Origin: Carnobacteriaceae bacterium zg-84
GTDB taxonomy: Bacteria; Bacillota; Bacilli; Lactobacillales; Aerococcaceae
Length of the DNA stretch: 64,000 nt
Assembly (NCBI GenBank): GCA_013874835.1
Contig: CP059430.1
Span: 1,196,864 to 1,260,863, forward strand
Reading direction: 5' to 3'
Made by a program: the position numbers and the translations under genes. Within the stretch, counting starts at the first letter, position 1. Each line of letters starts with the position of its first letter. Below, in pieces: positions 27,281 to 40,224 of this stretch. Below the pieces are notes generated by a model, which saw only the letters and a program-made list of their open reading frames with translations, did no database searches and was not told where the DNA came from.

Positions 27281-27334
27281 TTGCAATAAAGTTTCTATTT
27301 TTGTATAATGGGATAGTTGGTATATAGATACCAG
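27281..27334 (+). promoter_or_regulatory. rpsT promoter and short leader hairpin
   Basis: TTGCAA (27281-27286), 17-base spacer, TATAAT (27304-27309). The leader starts near 27316 and contains a small hairpin GGTAT-ATAG-ATACC (27319-27332). S20 is autoregulated in other bacteria; whether this hairpin takes part is unknown. Confidence 0.7.
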
Positions 27335-27363
27335 AATTAGAATTTTTGAAAGAGGTGACTACA

Positions 27364-27618
27364 ATGCCAAATATTGAATCTGCAATCAAACGTGTTCGTA
27401 CTGCTGAAAAAGCTAATTTCTTAAACAACACACAAAAGAGCGCAATGCGTACAGCAATCAAAAAATTTGAAACTGCTGCTGCTGAAGGTGCTGAAAATGC
27501 TGCTGAATTATTAAAAGTTGCTCAAAAAGCAATTGACGAAGCTGCAACAAAAGGTTTGATCCACAAAAACAAAGCTAATCGCGATAAATCACGTTTAGCA
27601 AAAAAATTAGCTAAATAA
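27364..27618 (+). CDS. rpsT: Small ribosomal subunit protein S20
   Basis: 84 residues from ATG at 27364 (after GAGGTGACTACA), typical for S20. Basic helical protein [25 protein letters not shown]...[20 protein letters not shown]. Binds 16S rRNA early in 30S assembly. Own promoter and terminator, so monocistronic. An upstream in-frame ATG at 27346 overlaps the ribosome site and is rejected. Confidence 0.98.
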   Translation: MPNIESAIKRVRTAEKANFLNNTQKSAMRTAIKKFETAAAEGAENAAELLKVAQKAIDEAATKGLIHKNKANRDKSRLAKKLAK

Positions 27619-27623
27619 TCATC

Positions 27624-27655
27624 AATAAAGCACTCTACAGTGCTTTATTTTTTTG
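27624..27655 (+). terminator. rpsT terminator
   Basis: Arms AATAAAGCACT (27624-27634) and AGTGCTTTATT (27639-27649) with a 4-base loop, followed by six T. Confidence 0.93.
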
Positions 27656-27657
27656 TA

Positions 27658-27678
27658 TCTAGAGAACCCCTCTCTAGA
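27658..27678 (+). terminator. Second hairpin downstream of rpsT
   Basis: Perfect arms TCTAGAGA (27658-27665) and TCTCTAGA (27671-27678) with loop ACCCC, followed by TTTTTATTTTG. A tandem back-up terminator for rpsT, shielding the CAP-protein gene. Confidence 0.6.
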
Positions 27679-27793
27679 TTTTTATTTTGTAAAGAAACTG
27701 ATATATTACTGTCACGCATTCAACATATTCTTTTTTTATAATATAGTATGCCATAGACTATACGGTATTATTACATGAAGAGGTGCTTAGAAT

Positions 27794-29320
27794 ATGAACA
27801 AGAAATTCTCGAAGCTAGTAGGTGGTGTACTCTTTAGTACATTACTGTTAACACATCATCCACAAAGTACAGCAGCTTTTGCAGAAGCGATGACTTTTGA
27901 ACATTCAAATAAAAATTTACACGCAAAATTAGAAACTGAAAACAATCAAACATTTTTAGTTCTATCTGCAACTCAAAATTTAGAAAATATTGCTGTATCT
28001 GTATCATCAAGTGATTATGAAACACAAACAATCAAATTAAATAAATTAGATGCAAATGAAACACAACGTTTTAAAATTACATTGACACCAAAAGAATCCA
28101 TGACTATGTTACCAAAAACAAGTAGTGTCAAAGAAACATTGATTTTTGAAGGAAAAATCAATCATATAAATGTTTTAGTGTCTATTAGATATGAGGTTCT
28201 AGAAAATAATGAGGTATTAGAAAGTACAAATACACATATGACAGACAATACTTTATCATCAACTGTAAATGAGCCAGTGACACCAAACCCATCTGCTACT
28301 AACGAAGATAAACTAAAAACAGAAGAACAAGACAGTAAAGTAACAAATACGGAGACAGAAGCAGAAAACAGCAATTCTAGCAATTCTAATGAACCAACAG
28401 AAAACACGACTTCTAATGAAATAGTAGAAAGCGAAAATTCTAATAAAAAAGATGAAACTATCTCTAATCACGCAACATCAAATGAGATAGCACCACCTGT
28501 TGCTCCAGTAACTATTAGTACAGGATCTATGAAACCAGATGAACCTGCCAATACGGATAAAGAGGCAACTCAACCAAACACTGAAACAAATAAACCAAAC
28601 AACTCTGAAAATAATACAATTGGTGTTGTTCAACCAAATACACCAGCAAATAATCGCGATACAAATACAACTCCAGACGTAGATACAAATAAACCGACGG
28701 ACAAAGAAGATGTATCCACTCAACCAGTTGAAAATAATACGGAGACAACTCCAAATAAACCTGCTGAAGAACCAGTTCAGCCAAAACCAAATACTGAACC
28801 GACAAGCCATACGCCAGATACATCACCGGTTGTGACACCTATTCACACAACACCAACGGTAAACCCTACAAGTGATTTATCGTCTCCAAAAACATATACC
28901 ATTGATTTAGGTAAAGGAAAAACAGGCACTGTGACAGGTTATTACGATTCAAACTTAACACAAGAACTCATCACTTTATTAAATCAACATCGTGAAAAAC
29001 AAGGACGTAAACCACTAAGCATTAACACTCATTTATCCGAAGGTACATTACTACGTGCAAGAGAATTTGCATACAACGCCATTAAAGGCGATACAAACTA
29101 CCATACACGTCCAAACGGATTAGCATATTCATCTGCATTTTCTACTACGAATATTGGAGAAAATTTAGTGATGCAGTACCCAACTGCTCAAGGTTTAATG
29201 GGCTGGTGGCAACATTCATACAATCACAATGCAAATATGCTAAATCCTAATTGGACAAGTGTCAGCATCGCTGTATTCGTTGTAAATGGACAAAATTACG
29301 CTATTCAAATCTTTAATTAA
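27794..29320 (+). CDS. Secreted CAP/SCP-domain protein with long N/T/P/E-rich linker
   Basis: 508 residues. Signal peptide MNKKFSKLVGGVLFSTLLLTHHPQ ending near AFA (~30). Residues ~33-145 form an uncharacterised, probably beta-rich domain. About 150-355 is low-complexity linker of N, T, P, E, S with repeated short words such as NTETNKP and DTNKPTD. The C-terminal ~140 residues are a CAP (SCP/PR1, YkwD-like) domain: ELITLLNQHREKQGRKPLSIN, NYHTRPNG, NIGENL and HNANMLNPNWTSVSIA, with the two His and Glu of the CAP cavity visible. No LPXTG or wall-binding repeat is present, so it is secreted or held by the N-terminal domain. Function of bacterial CAP proteins is mostly unknown. Confidence 0.88.
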   Translation: MNKKFSKLVGGVLFSTLLLTHHPQSTAAFAEAMTFEHSNKNLHAKLETENNQTFLVLSATQNLENIAVSVSSSDYETQTIKLNKLDANETQRFKITLTPKESMTMLPKTSSVKETLIFEGKINHINVLVSIRYEVLENNEVLESTNTHMTDNTLSSTVNEPVTPNPSATNEDKLKTEEQDSKVTNTETEAENSNSSNSNEPTENTTSNEIVESENSNKKDETISNHATSNEIAPPVAPVTISTGSMKPDEPANTDKEATQPNTETNKPNNSENNTIGVVQPNTPANNRDTNTTPDVDTNKPTDKEDVSTQPVENNTETTPNKPAEEPVQPKPNTEPTSHTPDTSPVVTPIHTTPTVNPTSDLSSPKTYTIDLGKGKTGTVTGYYDSNLTQELITLLNQHREKQGRKPLSINTHLSEGTLLRAREFAYNAIKGDTNYHTRPNGLAYSSAFSTTNIGENLVMQYPTAQGLMGWWQHSYNHNANMLNPNWTSVSIAVFVVNGQNYAIQIFN

Positions 29321-29330
29321 ATAGAAACAC

Positions 29331-29370
29331 AAAAAGCATAGACGGTGTAACCTATCCGCCTATGCTTTTT
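29331..29370. terminator. Bidirectional terminator between CAP and GNAT genes
   Basis: Arms AAAAAGCATAG (29331-29341) and CTATGCTTTTT (29360-29370), with an inner CGG/CCG pair after one mismatch. Tails suit both converging genes. Confidence 0.9.
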
Positions 29371-29375
29371 ATGCT

Positions 29376-30119
29376 CTATGCTATAAAATAACCTTCAATA
29401 TAAAAACCTATTTCTTCATACCCTTGATGTTGATACATCATATGAGCATCACTTCCCTGCTCTGCAATCAAAACTAATTTTTGATTAGATAATTTTTTAT
29501 GTAACACCGCTTTTTGTAACAAAGTACCTACCCCTTGACGTTGATACGCTTCATCAACTTGAAAATTATCAATTTCAATAAAATCTTTTTGATAGTGCAA
29601 AATTACATCACCAATAATAGTATCTTTATCAACAGCTAGTAATATATCTCCTTTTTGTAAAATATCTTGAATATATTGTTTTGCTTGTTCACGATATAAG
29701 TTTCCATACTGGATTGTTTCTTCATCATATTTTTTAAAATATATCTCTAACCACTTTTCTGTTAATTTTTCAATCGTTACATTAAACGTGCACGATTTTG
29801 TAAAATTAGCTTTTTCTTCATTTAAGCACATCAACACTTCGGTAGATAGATCAAATGACCACTCTTTCAAGACTTTCTCTATATCTTCTGGTAAACATTC
29901 ATTTTCAGGAAAACTTAAATGAACATACTCCGATTGATAATTTGCTTGCTTTTCCTTTACAAAAGCTATATCTTCTTTTAATTCTTCTAAAGTAGGCATC
30001 ACTTTATAATAAAGTACATTACTATCGTATCTTTCTGAATAACGTTCATTTTGTTCATAAATATATCGACTTGTTTCTACACTATTTTCAGATAGGTGCA
30101 TGAATATATGTTTGTGCAT
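29376..30119 (-). CDS. GNAT family N-acetyltransferase
   Basis: 247 residues. The C-terminal half has the acetyl-CoA loop VDEAYQRQGVGTLLQKAV (Q/RxxGxG/A form) followed by LVLIAEQGSDAHMMYQHQGYEEIG, the usual GNAT end. The N-terminal ~120 residues (EYVHLSFPENECLPEDIEKVLKEW) are an additional domain seen in some Firmicutes GNAT proteins. Ribosome site AGAGGTG. The acceptor is unknown. It lies just outside the glycolytic operon, separated by the eno terminator. Confidence 0.82.
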   Translation of the reverse strand: MHKHIFMHLSENSVETSRYIYEQNERYSERYDSNVLYYKVMPTLEELKEDIAFVKEKQANYQSEYVHLSFPENECLPEDIEKVLKEWSFDLSTEVLMCLNEEKANFTKSCTFNVTIEKLTEKWLEIYFKKYDEETIQYGNLYREQAKQYIQDILQKGDILLAVDKDTIIGDVILHYQKDFIEIDNFQVDEAYQRQGVGTLLQKAVLHKKLSNQKLVLIAEQGSDAHMMYQHQGYEEIGFYIEGYFIA

Positions 30120-30179
30120 GTTATCACCTCTTTCGATTTATTCTTAAATAATATCATAAATAAAAATGTTTACCAATAA

Positions 30180-30212
30180 AAAAACAGGATTGATAACATC
30201 AACCCTGTTTTT
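30180..30212 (-). terminator. Terminator of the glycolytic operon after eno
   Basis: Arms AAAAACAGG and CCTGTTTTT enclose an inner TTGAT/ATCAA stem. On the minus strand CCTGTTTTTTTATTGG follows. Confidence 0.9.
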
Positions 30213-30218
30213 CAAATA

Positions 30219-31577
<1,359 letters not shown>

Positions 31578-31613
31578 TTAGTTTTATTATGCAACTAATA
31601 TCTATCTAAGTGA

Positions 31614-33148
31614 TTATTTTTTAATTAAACTTTCACCTGTCATTTCCACAGGTTTTTCAATGTTTAATAAGTCTAACATTGTTGGCGCTAAATCGGCTAA
31701 ACGACCACCGTCACGTAATGTTACACCTTGTTTTGTCACAATAACAGGAACAGGATTTGTCGTATGTGCTGTCATTGGTTTTCCATCTAATGTTAATACT
31801 TCATCAGAGTTTCCATGGTCTGCTGTAATAATCGCATAACCACCTTTAGATAAAATCAAATCAACCACTTCACCTAAGCACTCATCTACTGCTTCAATGG
31901 CTTTGACTGTTGGTTCTAACATACCTGAATGCCCAACCATATCTGGATTCGCAAAGTTTAAAATAATCGCATCTAATTCATCTTTGTTGATTGCTTCAAC
32001 TAATGCATCTTTCACTTCATAGGCACTCATTTCTGGTTTCAAGTCATACGTCGCAACCTTTGGAGAAGGAATCAAAATACGACTTTCTCCCTCAAACTCC
32101 TCGTGACGTCCACCACTCATAAAGAATGTAACGTGTGGATATTTCTCTGTTTCAGCAATACGTAATTGTTTTTTTCCTGCATTAGATAATACTTCACCGA
32201 TTGTATTTTTTAAATCTTCTTTTTTGAATGCAATCTCTGCTAGAACATCATCACTATAAAGTGTAAATGTTACAAAGTTTAAATGTGTTGGAGCATTATC
32301 TCCTCTATCAAATCCATTAAATGTAGGATTTGTTAAAGCTGTTCCTAATTGAATAGCTCTATCTGGTCTAAAGTTAAAGAAAATCACTGAATCTTCTGAT
32401 TGGATTGTTGCAACAGGATTATCTTCTTTATCTACAACGACAAATGGAACAACAAATTCATCGTATACTTCTGAATGATAAGAAGCTTCAATACCTTCAA
32501 CAGCACTTGAAAATTTAGGACCTTTTCCACGAACCATAGCATCGTATGCTAATTCAACACGTTCCCAACGTTTATCACGATCCATTGCGTAATAACGTCC
32601 AGAAATCGTTGAGAATTGTCCAACACCAACTTCTTCAAAAACGGTTTGTGTATGTTTTACAAAATCTAATGCTGAAGAAGGAGCTACATCACGACCGTCT
32701 AAAAATCCATGAACATATACTTTTTCTAATTCGTACTGTTTAGCTAAACGTAATAATGCAAATAAATGTTCATAATGAGAATGCACACCACCGTCTGACA
32801 CTAATCCCATTAAATGTAATGCTGTTCCTTTTTCTTTTGCCGTTTTAACAGCTTTTACGAGTTCAGGAATATCGTAAAAAGCACCTTCACGAATTGAAAT
32901 ATTGATACGTGTTAAAGACTGATAAACAATACGTCCTGCACCAATATTCAAATGTCCTACTTCAGAATTTCCCATTTGTCCGTCAGGTAAACCTACATCT
33001 TCTCCACTTGCAGCTAATTGATTATGTGGAAATTGAGCGTAGTAACGATCAAAATTAGGTTTATGTGCTGCTTTTACAGCATTTCCAAATTCTTCTTCAC
33101 GGTTTGCAAAACCATCTAAAATAATTAAAGCTACTGGAGATTTTGTCA

Positions 33149-33149
<1 letters not shown>
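31614..33149 (-). CDS. gpmI: 2,3-bisphosphoglycerate-independent phosphoglycerate mutase
   Basis: 511 residues. Manganese enzyme of the alkaline phosphatase superfamily; isomerises 3- and 2-phosphoglycerate. Begins [16 protein letters not shown]; catalytic Ser in [44 protein letters not shown]; metal sites in [12 protein letters not shown] and [10 protein letters not shown]. The start overlaps the tpiA stop by one base (TAATG). Many lactic acid bacteria use the unrelated cofactor-dependent GpmA, so the independent form in the operon is a small taxonomic clue. Confidence 0.97.
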
Positions 33150-35145
<1,996 letters not shown>

Positions 35146-35247
35146 AAAATCCTCCAAATTTTGTCAAAATGACTTTTATTTTATACATGAAAATAGCGGA
35201 GAAGCATGCCACCTCTCCACTATACTCTATCGCGACATGCGACGTTA

Positions 35248-36267
<1,020 letters not shown>

Positions 36268-36286
36268 CTAAGGATGTTTTTATTTT

Positions 36287-37324
36287 TTAAAGAGTTTCCT
36301 CTTTCAAAACCATATTTGCTAATGCCTCATCTAATACTAAAATGGTATTTTTTGGGGCGAGTGTCATATAGGCATTCAATGCTTTTGCTTTTTGACTACC
36401 TACCACGACTAAAATTTCATTTGGCAAGTGATGTAAATCTTCTAAGACTAATCCAATTCTTGCCAACCGGTGCACGATGCGTCCTTTTTCATCAAAGAAA
36501 ACACCTAGCGCTTCACCAACGGCACCTTTTGTTAATATACGTTCAATATCCTGTTTGGATACGCCACGTCTACCTGCCATTATTTTGGCATTTCCAATAC
36601 TATAAATCAAACAATTTGTCTTTTTTAATAAAGAAATTGTTTCAGAAATAGCAGAATCATTTAATAGAGCTTGATGTAATTCAGCTGTCAGTATATCTGG
36701 CACAAACAATGACACACTATTACCTTTTAATTTTTGTGCCAACATATAAGAAACCATATTCGCTTCAATCGTTAACGAAGCATTGCCTCCACCTCTTGCA
36801 GGAACAACTGTAAAATAACGATCTTGTGATAAATCACTATTTACATATTCAACTGTTTTTGATAAAGTTGTGCCACCTGTAACGGCTAAAACATTCAACT
36901 CTAGTGGTAAAATATCATTTAAAATATCTGATATAGCTTTCCCTAATCGTTTAAAAAACATTTCATCTTTATTAGCATTTCCAGAAACAATGCGACATTG
37001 TTTGATGCCAAATTTTTGTTGAATGTCATACTCTTTTTGACGTAAATATTCTTCCAACTGAAAAATAGGTCTTAATGTATCCAATAGCTGTTTTGATTTA
37101 TTCGTTAAAGAAATACCACTTTTTGATACAATGACTAAGTCAACTTCTCTTAATTGTTCTATTTCTGTACGAAGCGTTCTTTCAGATAATCCTACTTCTG
37201 ATGCCAACAAACGTCTGCCTATTGGCTCATATAATGAAATTGTATCTAAAATTTTCATACGCTTGGCCACATGACCAATAAATTCAGGAACCAAACTTTC
37301 TAATAAAGATATTGTCTGTTCCAT
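36287..37324 (-). CDS. cggR: Central glycolytic genes regulator CggR
   Basis: 345 residues from ATG at 37324 (after AGAGGTGTAAAA); a longer frame from 37369 would run through the operator. N-terminal winged HTH (KRMKILDTISLYEPIGRRLLASEVGLSERTLRTEIEQLREVDLV) and C-terminal SorC/DeoR-type sugar-binding domain with TGGTTLSKTVEYV, VVPARGGGNASLTIEANMV and VGEALGVFFDEKGRIV. In Bacillus, CggR represses the gap operon until fructose 1,6-bisphosphate rises. First gene of cggR-gap-pgk-tpiA-gpmI-eno, so autoregulated. Confidence 0.95.
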   Translation of the reverse strand: MEQTISLLESLVPEFIGHVAKRMKILDTISLYEPIGRRLLASEVGLSERTLRTEIEQLREVDLVIVSKSGISLTNKSKQLLDTLRPIFQLEEYLRQKEYDIQQKFGIKQCRIVSGNANKDEMFFKRLGKAISDILNDILPLELNVLAVTGGTTLSKTVEYVNSDLSQDRYFTVVPARGGGNASLTIEANMVSYMLAQKLKGNSVSLFVPDILTAELHQALLNDSAISETISLLKKTNCLIYSIGNAKIMAGRRGVSKQDIERILTKGAVGEALGVFFDEKGRIVHRLARIGLVLEDLHHLPNEILVVVGSQKAKALNAYMTLAPKNTILVLDEALANMVLKEETL

Positions 37325-37343
37325 TTTTACACCTCTGTTCTTT

Positions 37344-37360
37344 GGGTCTTTTATCGACCC
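37344..37360. promoter_or_regulatory. Probable CggR operator downstream of the promoter
   Basis: GGGTC-TTTTATC-GACCC is a perfect 5-bp-arm palindrome about 35-50 bases after the predicted start. Read on the minus strand, GGGTCGATAAAAGACCC resembles the GGGACG-T-run-GTC half-site of the Bacillus CggR operator, which also lies downstream of its promoter. Confidence 0.65.
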
Positions 37361-37402
37361 TCTTGACACAAGTAATACTTACCTCTTATCAAGCACACCA
37401 TT

Positions 37403-37431
37403 ATTATACCATTCATATTTTCTTTATTCAA
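37403..37431 (-). promoter_or_regulatory. Promoter of the glycolytic operon
   Basis: Minus strand: TTGAAT (37426-37431), 17-base spacer ending TGG, TATAAT (37403-37408). Predicted start near 37396. Confidence 0.82.
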
Positions 37432-37465
37432 CAGTTTTAATGTGATTTTAAAAAACAATATATCA

Positions 37466-37482
37466 GGGACAAAAAACGACCC
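37466..37482. promoter_or_regulatory. Second CggR-like site, directly after the small-gene stop
   Basis: GGGAC-AAAAAAC-GACCC; on the minus strand GGGTCGTTTTTTGTCCC is even closer to the Bacillus half-site word. It abuts the stop codon at 37483-37485 and lies about 70 bases upstream of the cggR transcription start, 122 bases from the other site. Confidence 0.5.
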
Positions 37483-37656
37483 TTACCATTTGCTTGGACT
37501 CCACATATTCCCTTCTAACACCCCTTTAGATTGTTCAATACGTTCGTATTGTTTTTCAATATATCGCTGTACTTGTTTTAGTATTGCCCTATTTTCATAT
37601 TGCAACTCTTTTTGTATCATATCTTCTAATACACGGTAAATCCATTGCTGTTCCAT
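37483..37656 (-). CDS. Small 57-residue protein, unknown function
   Basis: A 57-codon frame beginning MEQQWIYRVLEDMIQKEL and ending GNMWSPSKW. Its ATG shares one base with the stop of the preceding oxidoreductase gene (TAATG), and a GGAAATGATGTA segment gives a modest ribosome site, so translational coupling is likely. The protein is predicted to be almost entirely charged helix (VLEDMIQKELQYENRAILKQV, RYIEKQYERIEQ) with a Trp at each end region. No family is recognised. Its existence rests on the overlap, clean codon use and the exact fit before the CggR-like site. Confidence 0.65.
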   Translation of the reverse strand: MEQQWIYRVLEDMIQKELQYENRAILKQVQRYIEKQYERIEQSKGVLEGNMWSPSKW

Positions 37657-38294
37657 TACATCATTTCCTTTAACAATTCTTGTAATTCTTCCAATTCTTC
37701 TTGATTATGTTCAATCACATCAATAACGGTCTGTATCTCTTCATGTACTATTTTTTTCAACGTATGCACATACCATTTTCCTTGTTCTTGAAACGTCATT
37801 GGATATATTGCACTCGTATAATGCATATACTCTACTAATAACGCTTGCTTTTCCTGTTCACTCATATAAGAAAATTGATGTATGGATAATGGTGGTAAAT
37901 ACGTCATTTTTAAATGTCTTGCTAGCATTTCAAACGGTCTTAGCATTTCTGAGACAGTATACATTTCTTTTCCACCGGCTTGATATTGTTTTTGTGCCCC
38001 ACCCATTAAAGCAACAATTCCAAATTCTTTCCCTTCTAGTTCGTGCATTTGAAACGAAAAAACAGTATCTATCCATTCTTTTAATAGGGAAGGACAACTA
38101 TACCAATATATAGGAAACTGTAAAATAATTCTATCTACACTTTTTAATAACGCTCTTTCTTGTTCAACATCAATCTGACGATTGGCTAACACATGCCATA
38201 TAACCTCTTCAATCTGTGCCACACTTTCTTTCAAAAAAACATTTACGTGTGATTCATTTGGTTTTGGATGTCCAATAACCACTAGTGTTTTCAA
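37656..38294 (-). CDS. NAD(P)H oxidoreductase, flavodoxin-fold (YwrO/KefF/MdaB type)
   Basis: 212 residues. Begins MKTLVVIGHPKPNESHVN, the FMN/FAD phosphate loop of the NQO1/MdaB family, and contains RIILQFPIYWYSCPSLLKEWIDTVFSF, the standard FPxYWYSxPxxLKxW motif, and the IVALMGGAQKQYQAGG segment. Such enzymes perform two-electron reduction of quinones. The C-terminus ends in an acidic helix EHNQEELEELQELLKEMM not needed for the fold. Upstream of and overlapping the small gene at 37483; both read toward cggR. Confidence 0.85.
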   Translation of the reverse strand: MKTLVVIGHPKPNESHVNVFLKESVAQIEEVIWHVLANRQIDVEQERALLKSVDRIILQFPIYWYSCPSLLKEWIDTVFSFQMHELEGKEFGIVALMGGAQKQYQAGGKEMYTVSEMLRPFEMLARHLKMTYLPPLSIHQFSYMSEQEKQALLVEYMHYTSAIYPMTFQEQGKWYVHTLKKIVHEEIQTVIDVIEHNQEELEELQELLKEMM

Positions 38295-38370
38295 TTATCA
38301 GCACCTCCTTTATTGCTTTTTATTGATTATAGCATATACTTAAACATGAAAACATTTTTTAGGTGATAAT

Positions 38371-40161
38371 ATGGACTATAAAAAACACATTAAAGAAAAA
38401 CTATCGTTACTACCAGATTTACCTGGATGCTATATGATGAAAGATGCATTCGGAGAGATTATTTATATTGGTAAAGCAAAAAATTTAAAAAATCGTGTCA
38501 ATAGTTATTTTAGAGGTGCTCACGACGGAAAAACATTGCTTTTAGTCAATGATATTCGCACATTTGAAACTATTGTAACACGGACAAATAAAGAAGCTCT
38601 TTTACTCGAAATAAATTTAATTCAGAAATACCAACCAAAATATAATATTAAGTTAAAAGAAACAACGATGTATCCTTATTTAAAAATCACAAAGGAAAAA
38701 GACCCCCAGATGATGATTACAAATCATGTCGAAAAAGACGGCGGTTTATATTTTGGACCTTATCCAAATGTAGGAGCAGCAAATCAGACTTTACAATTAC
38801 TACAAAAGAGCTATCCGTTGAGAAGATGCTCCAAACAAGAAAAAAGAGCCTGTTTTTATTACCACATCCATCAATGTATTGGTTGTTGTGACCACCCTGT
38901 CCCAAAAGAAGAATACGATAAACGCATTAAACTTATCCAACGCTTTCTAAACGGGGATGTATCACAAATCAAAAAAGAATTACGCATGAAAATGCAAGAA
39001 GCTGCTGAAGAACTTGCCTTTGAACGTGCTGGAGATTACCGAGATCAAATTCACTATATTGAAACAACTGTTGAAAAACAAATTATTTTGTCAAAAGACT
39101 ATTCAAACCATGATGTTTTTGGGTATTTCATCAAAAATGGTCTTTTATCAATTCAAGTCTTTTTATTAAGACAATCAAGTATTATTAAACGTGAAGCTAC
39201 CATTTTTGAGTGCTATGGTAACCCAGAAGACGAGGTATTATCTTATATCTTACAATTTTATCTCGATAAAGGACATATTTTACCAAAAGAAATTATTGTT
39301 CCAGACACTCTTGATAAAGACTTATTAGCTGATACACTCGGTGTCAAAGTCATCACACCAAAACGAAATAAAAAACGTAGTTTACTCGATTTAACGATTA
39401 AAAATAGTGAAATTGCTGTTAATGAACGCATTCATTTAGAAACATTGAAAGACACTAGAAGTATTAAAGCCGTAGATGAACTAGCGCATTATTTAGGTAT
39501 CCAAAGTGCAAATACGATTGAATCATTTGACCATTCTAATACTCAAGGAACAAATCCTGTATCAGCCATGGTCGTTTATAAAAATGGTATCCCTGACAAA
39601 AAAGCTTATCGTAAGTTTAAAATTAAAACCGTAGTAGGAAGTCATGAATTTGCCACAACACAAGAAGTCATTAGAAGACGATACTCTCGTTTACTAAAAG
39701 AAAATAAACCTATGCCTGATTTAATTTTAATGGACGGTGGTGCTATTCAAGTAAATGCCGCTAAAGAAGTTTTAGAAGACGAATTAGGCTTACAGATTGC
39801 TATTGCTGGAATGGTAAAAAACGATAAACATCAGACAGCATCTTTAATTTTTGGAGATGATTTACACGTCGTTGATTTACCTATTCAAAGCCCAGCATTT
39901 AGACTAATCCAACGTATACAAGAAGAAGTCCATCGTTTTGCCATTACATTCCATAGACAATTACGAAGTAAACACTCTCTTTCATCACAATTAGACAATA
40001 TTGAGGGAGTTGGACCAAAAACAAAGAAAAAATTACTAGTGCATTTTAGAACATTAAAAGAGTTAAAAGAAGCTTCTCTTGAAGATTTCAAACATCTTGG
40101 TATATCAAAAAATGTAGCGAATAATCTTTATCATTATTTTAAATCTATTGATAATGGATAA
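38371..40161 (+). CDS. uvrC: Excinuclease ABC subunit C
   Basis: 596 residues. Makes both incisions in nucleotide excision repair. GIY-YIG nuclease at the N-terminus (LPGCYMMKDAFGEIIYIGKAKNLKNRVNSYF), a Cys cluster CSKQEKRACFYYHIHQCIGCC, UVR domain near 200-235, RNase H-like endonuclease with IESFDHSNTQGTNPVSAMVV and LILMDGGAIQVNAA, and a C-terminal helix-hairpin-helix pair (LDNIEGVGPKTKKKLL...LGISKNVANNLY). Ribosome site AGGTGAT. Divergent from the oxidoreductase gene. Confidence 0.97.
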   Translation: MDYKKHIKEKLSLLPDLPGCYMMKDAFGEIIYIGKAKNLKNRVNSYFRGAHDGKTLLLVNDIRTFETIVTRTNKEALLLEINLIQKYQPKYNIKLKETTMYPYLKITKEKDPQMMITNHVEKDGGLYFGPYPNVGAANQTLQLLQKSYPLRRCSKQEKRACFYYHIHQCIGCCDHPVPKEEYDKRIKLIQRFLNGDVSQIKKELRMKMQEAAEELAFERAGDYRDQIHYIETTVEKQIILSKDYSNHDVFGYFIKNGLLSIQVFLLRQSSIIKREATIFECYGNPEDEVLSYILQFYLDKGHILPKEIIVPDTLDKDLLADTLGVKVITPKRNKKRSLLDLTIKNSEIAVNERIHLETLKDTRSIKAVDELAHYLGIQSANTIESFDHSNTQGTNPVSAMVVYKNGIPDKKAYRKFKIKTVVGSHEFATTQEVIRRRYSRLLKENKPMPDLILMDGGAIQVNAAKEVLEDELGLQIAIAGMVKNDKHQTASLIFGDDLHVVDLPIQSPAFRLIQRIQEEVHRFAITFHRQLRSKHSLSSQLDNIEGVGPKTKKKLLVHFRTLKELKEASLEDFKHLGISKNVANNLYHYFKSIDNG

Positions 40162-40224
40162 ACCTTGACAACATGTGATATAATATCTAAAGGGCAATAA
40201 CAATTTTTAGAATAGGAGTCTTAT

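Noticed and set aside
28130-28150. LPKTSS in the N-terminal domain of the CAP protein as a sortase motif
   Set aside because: It lies ~120 residues from the N-terminus, is LPKTS not LPxTG, and has no following hydrophobic helix and basic tail.
28478-28838. Two overlapping Cys/Trp- or Tyr/Leu-rich minus-strand open frames opposite the CAP protein
   Set aside because: They are antisense to the repetitive N/T/P/E linker; the odd composition is explained by that repeat, and neither has a proper ribosome site or a recognisable domain.
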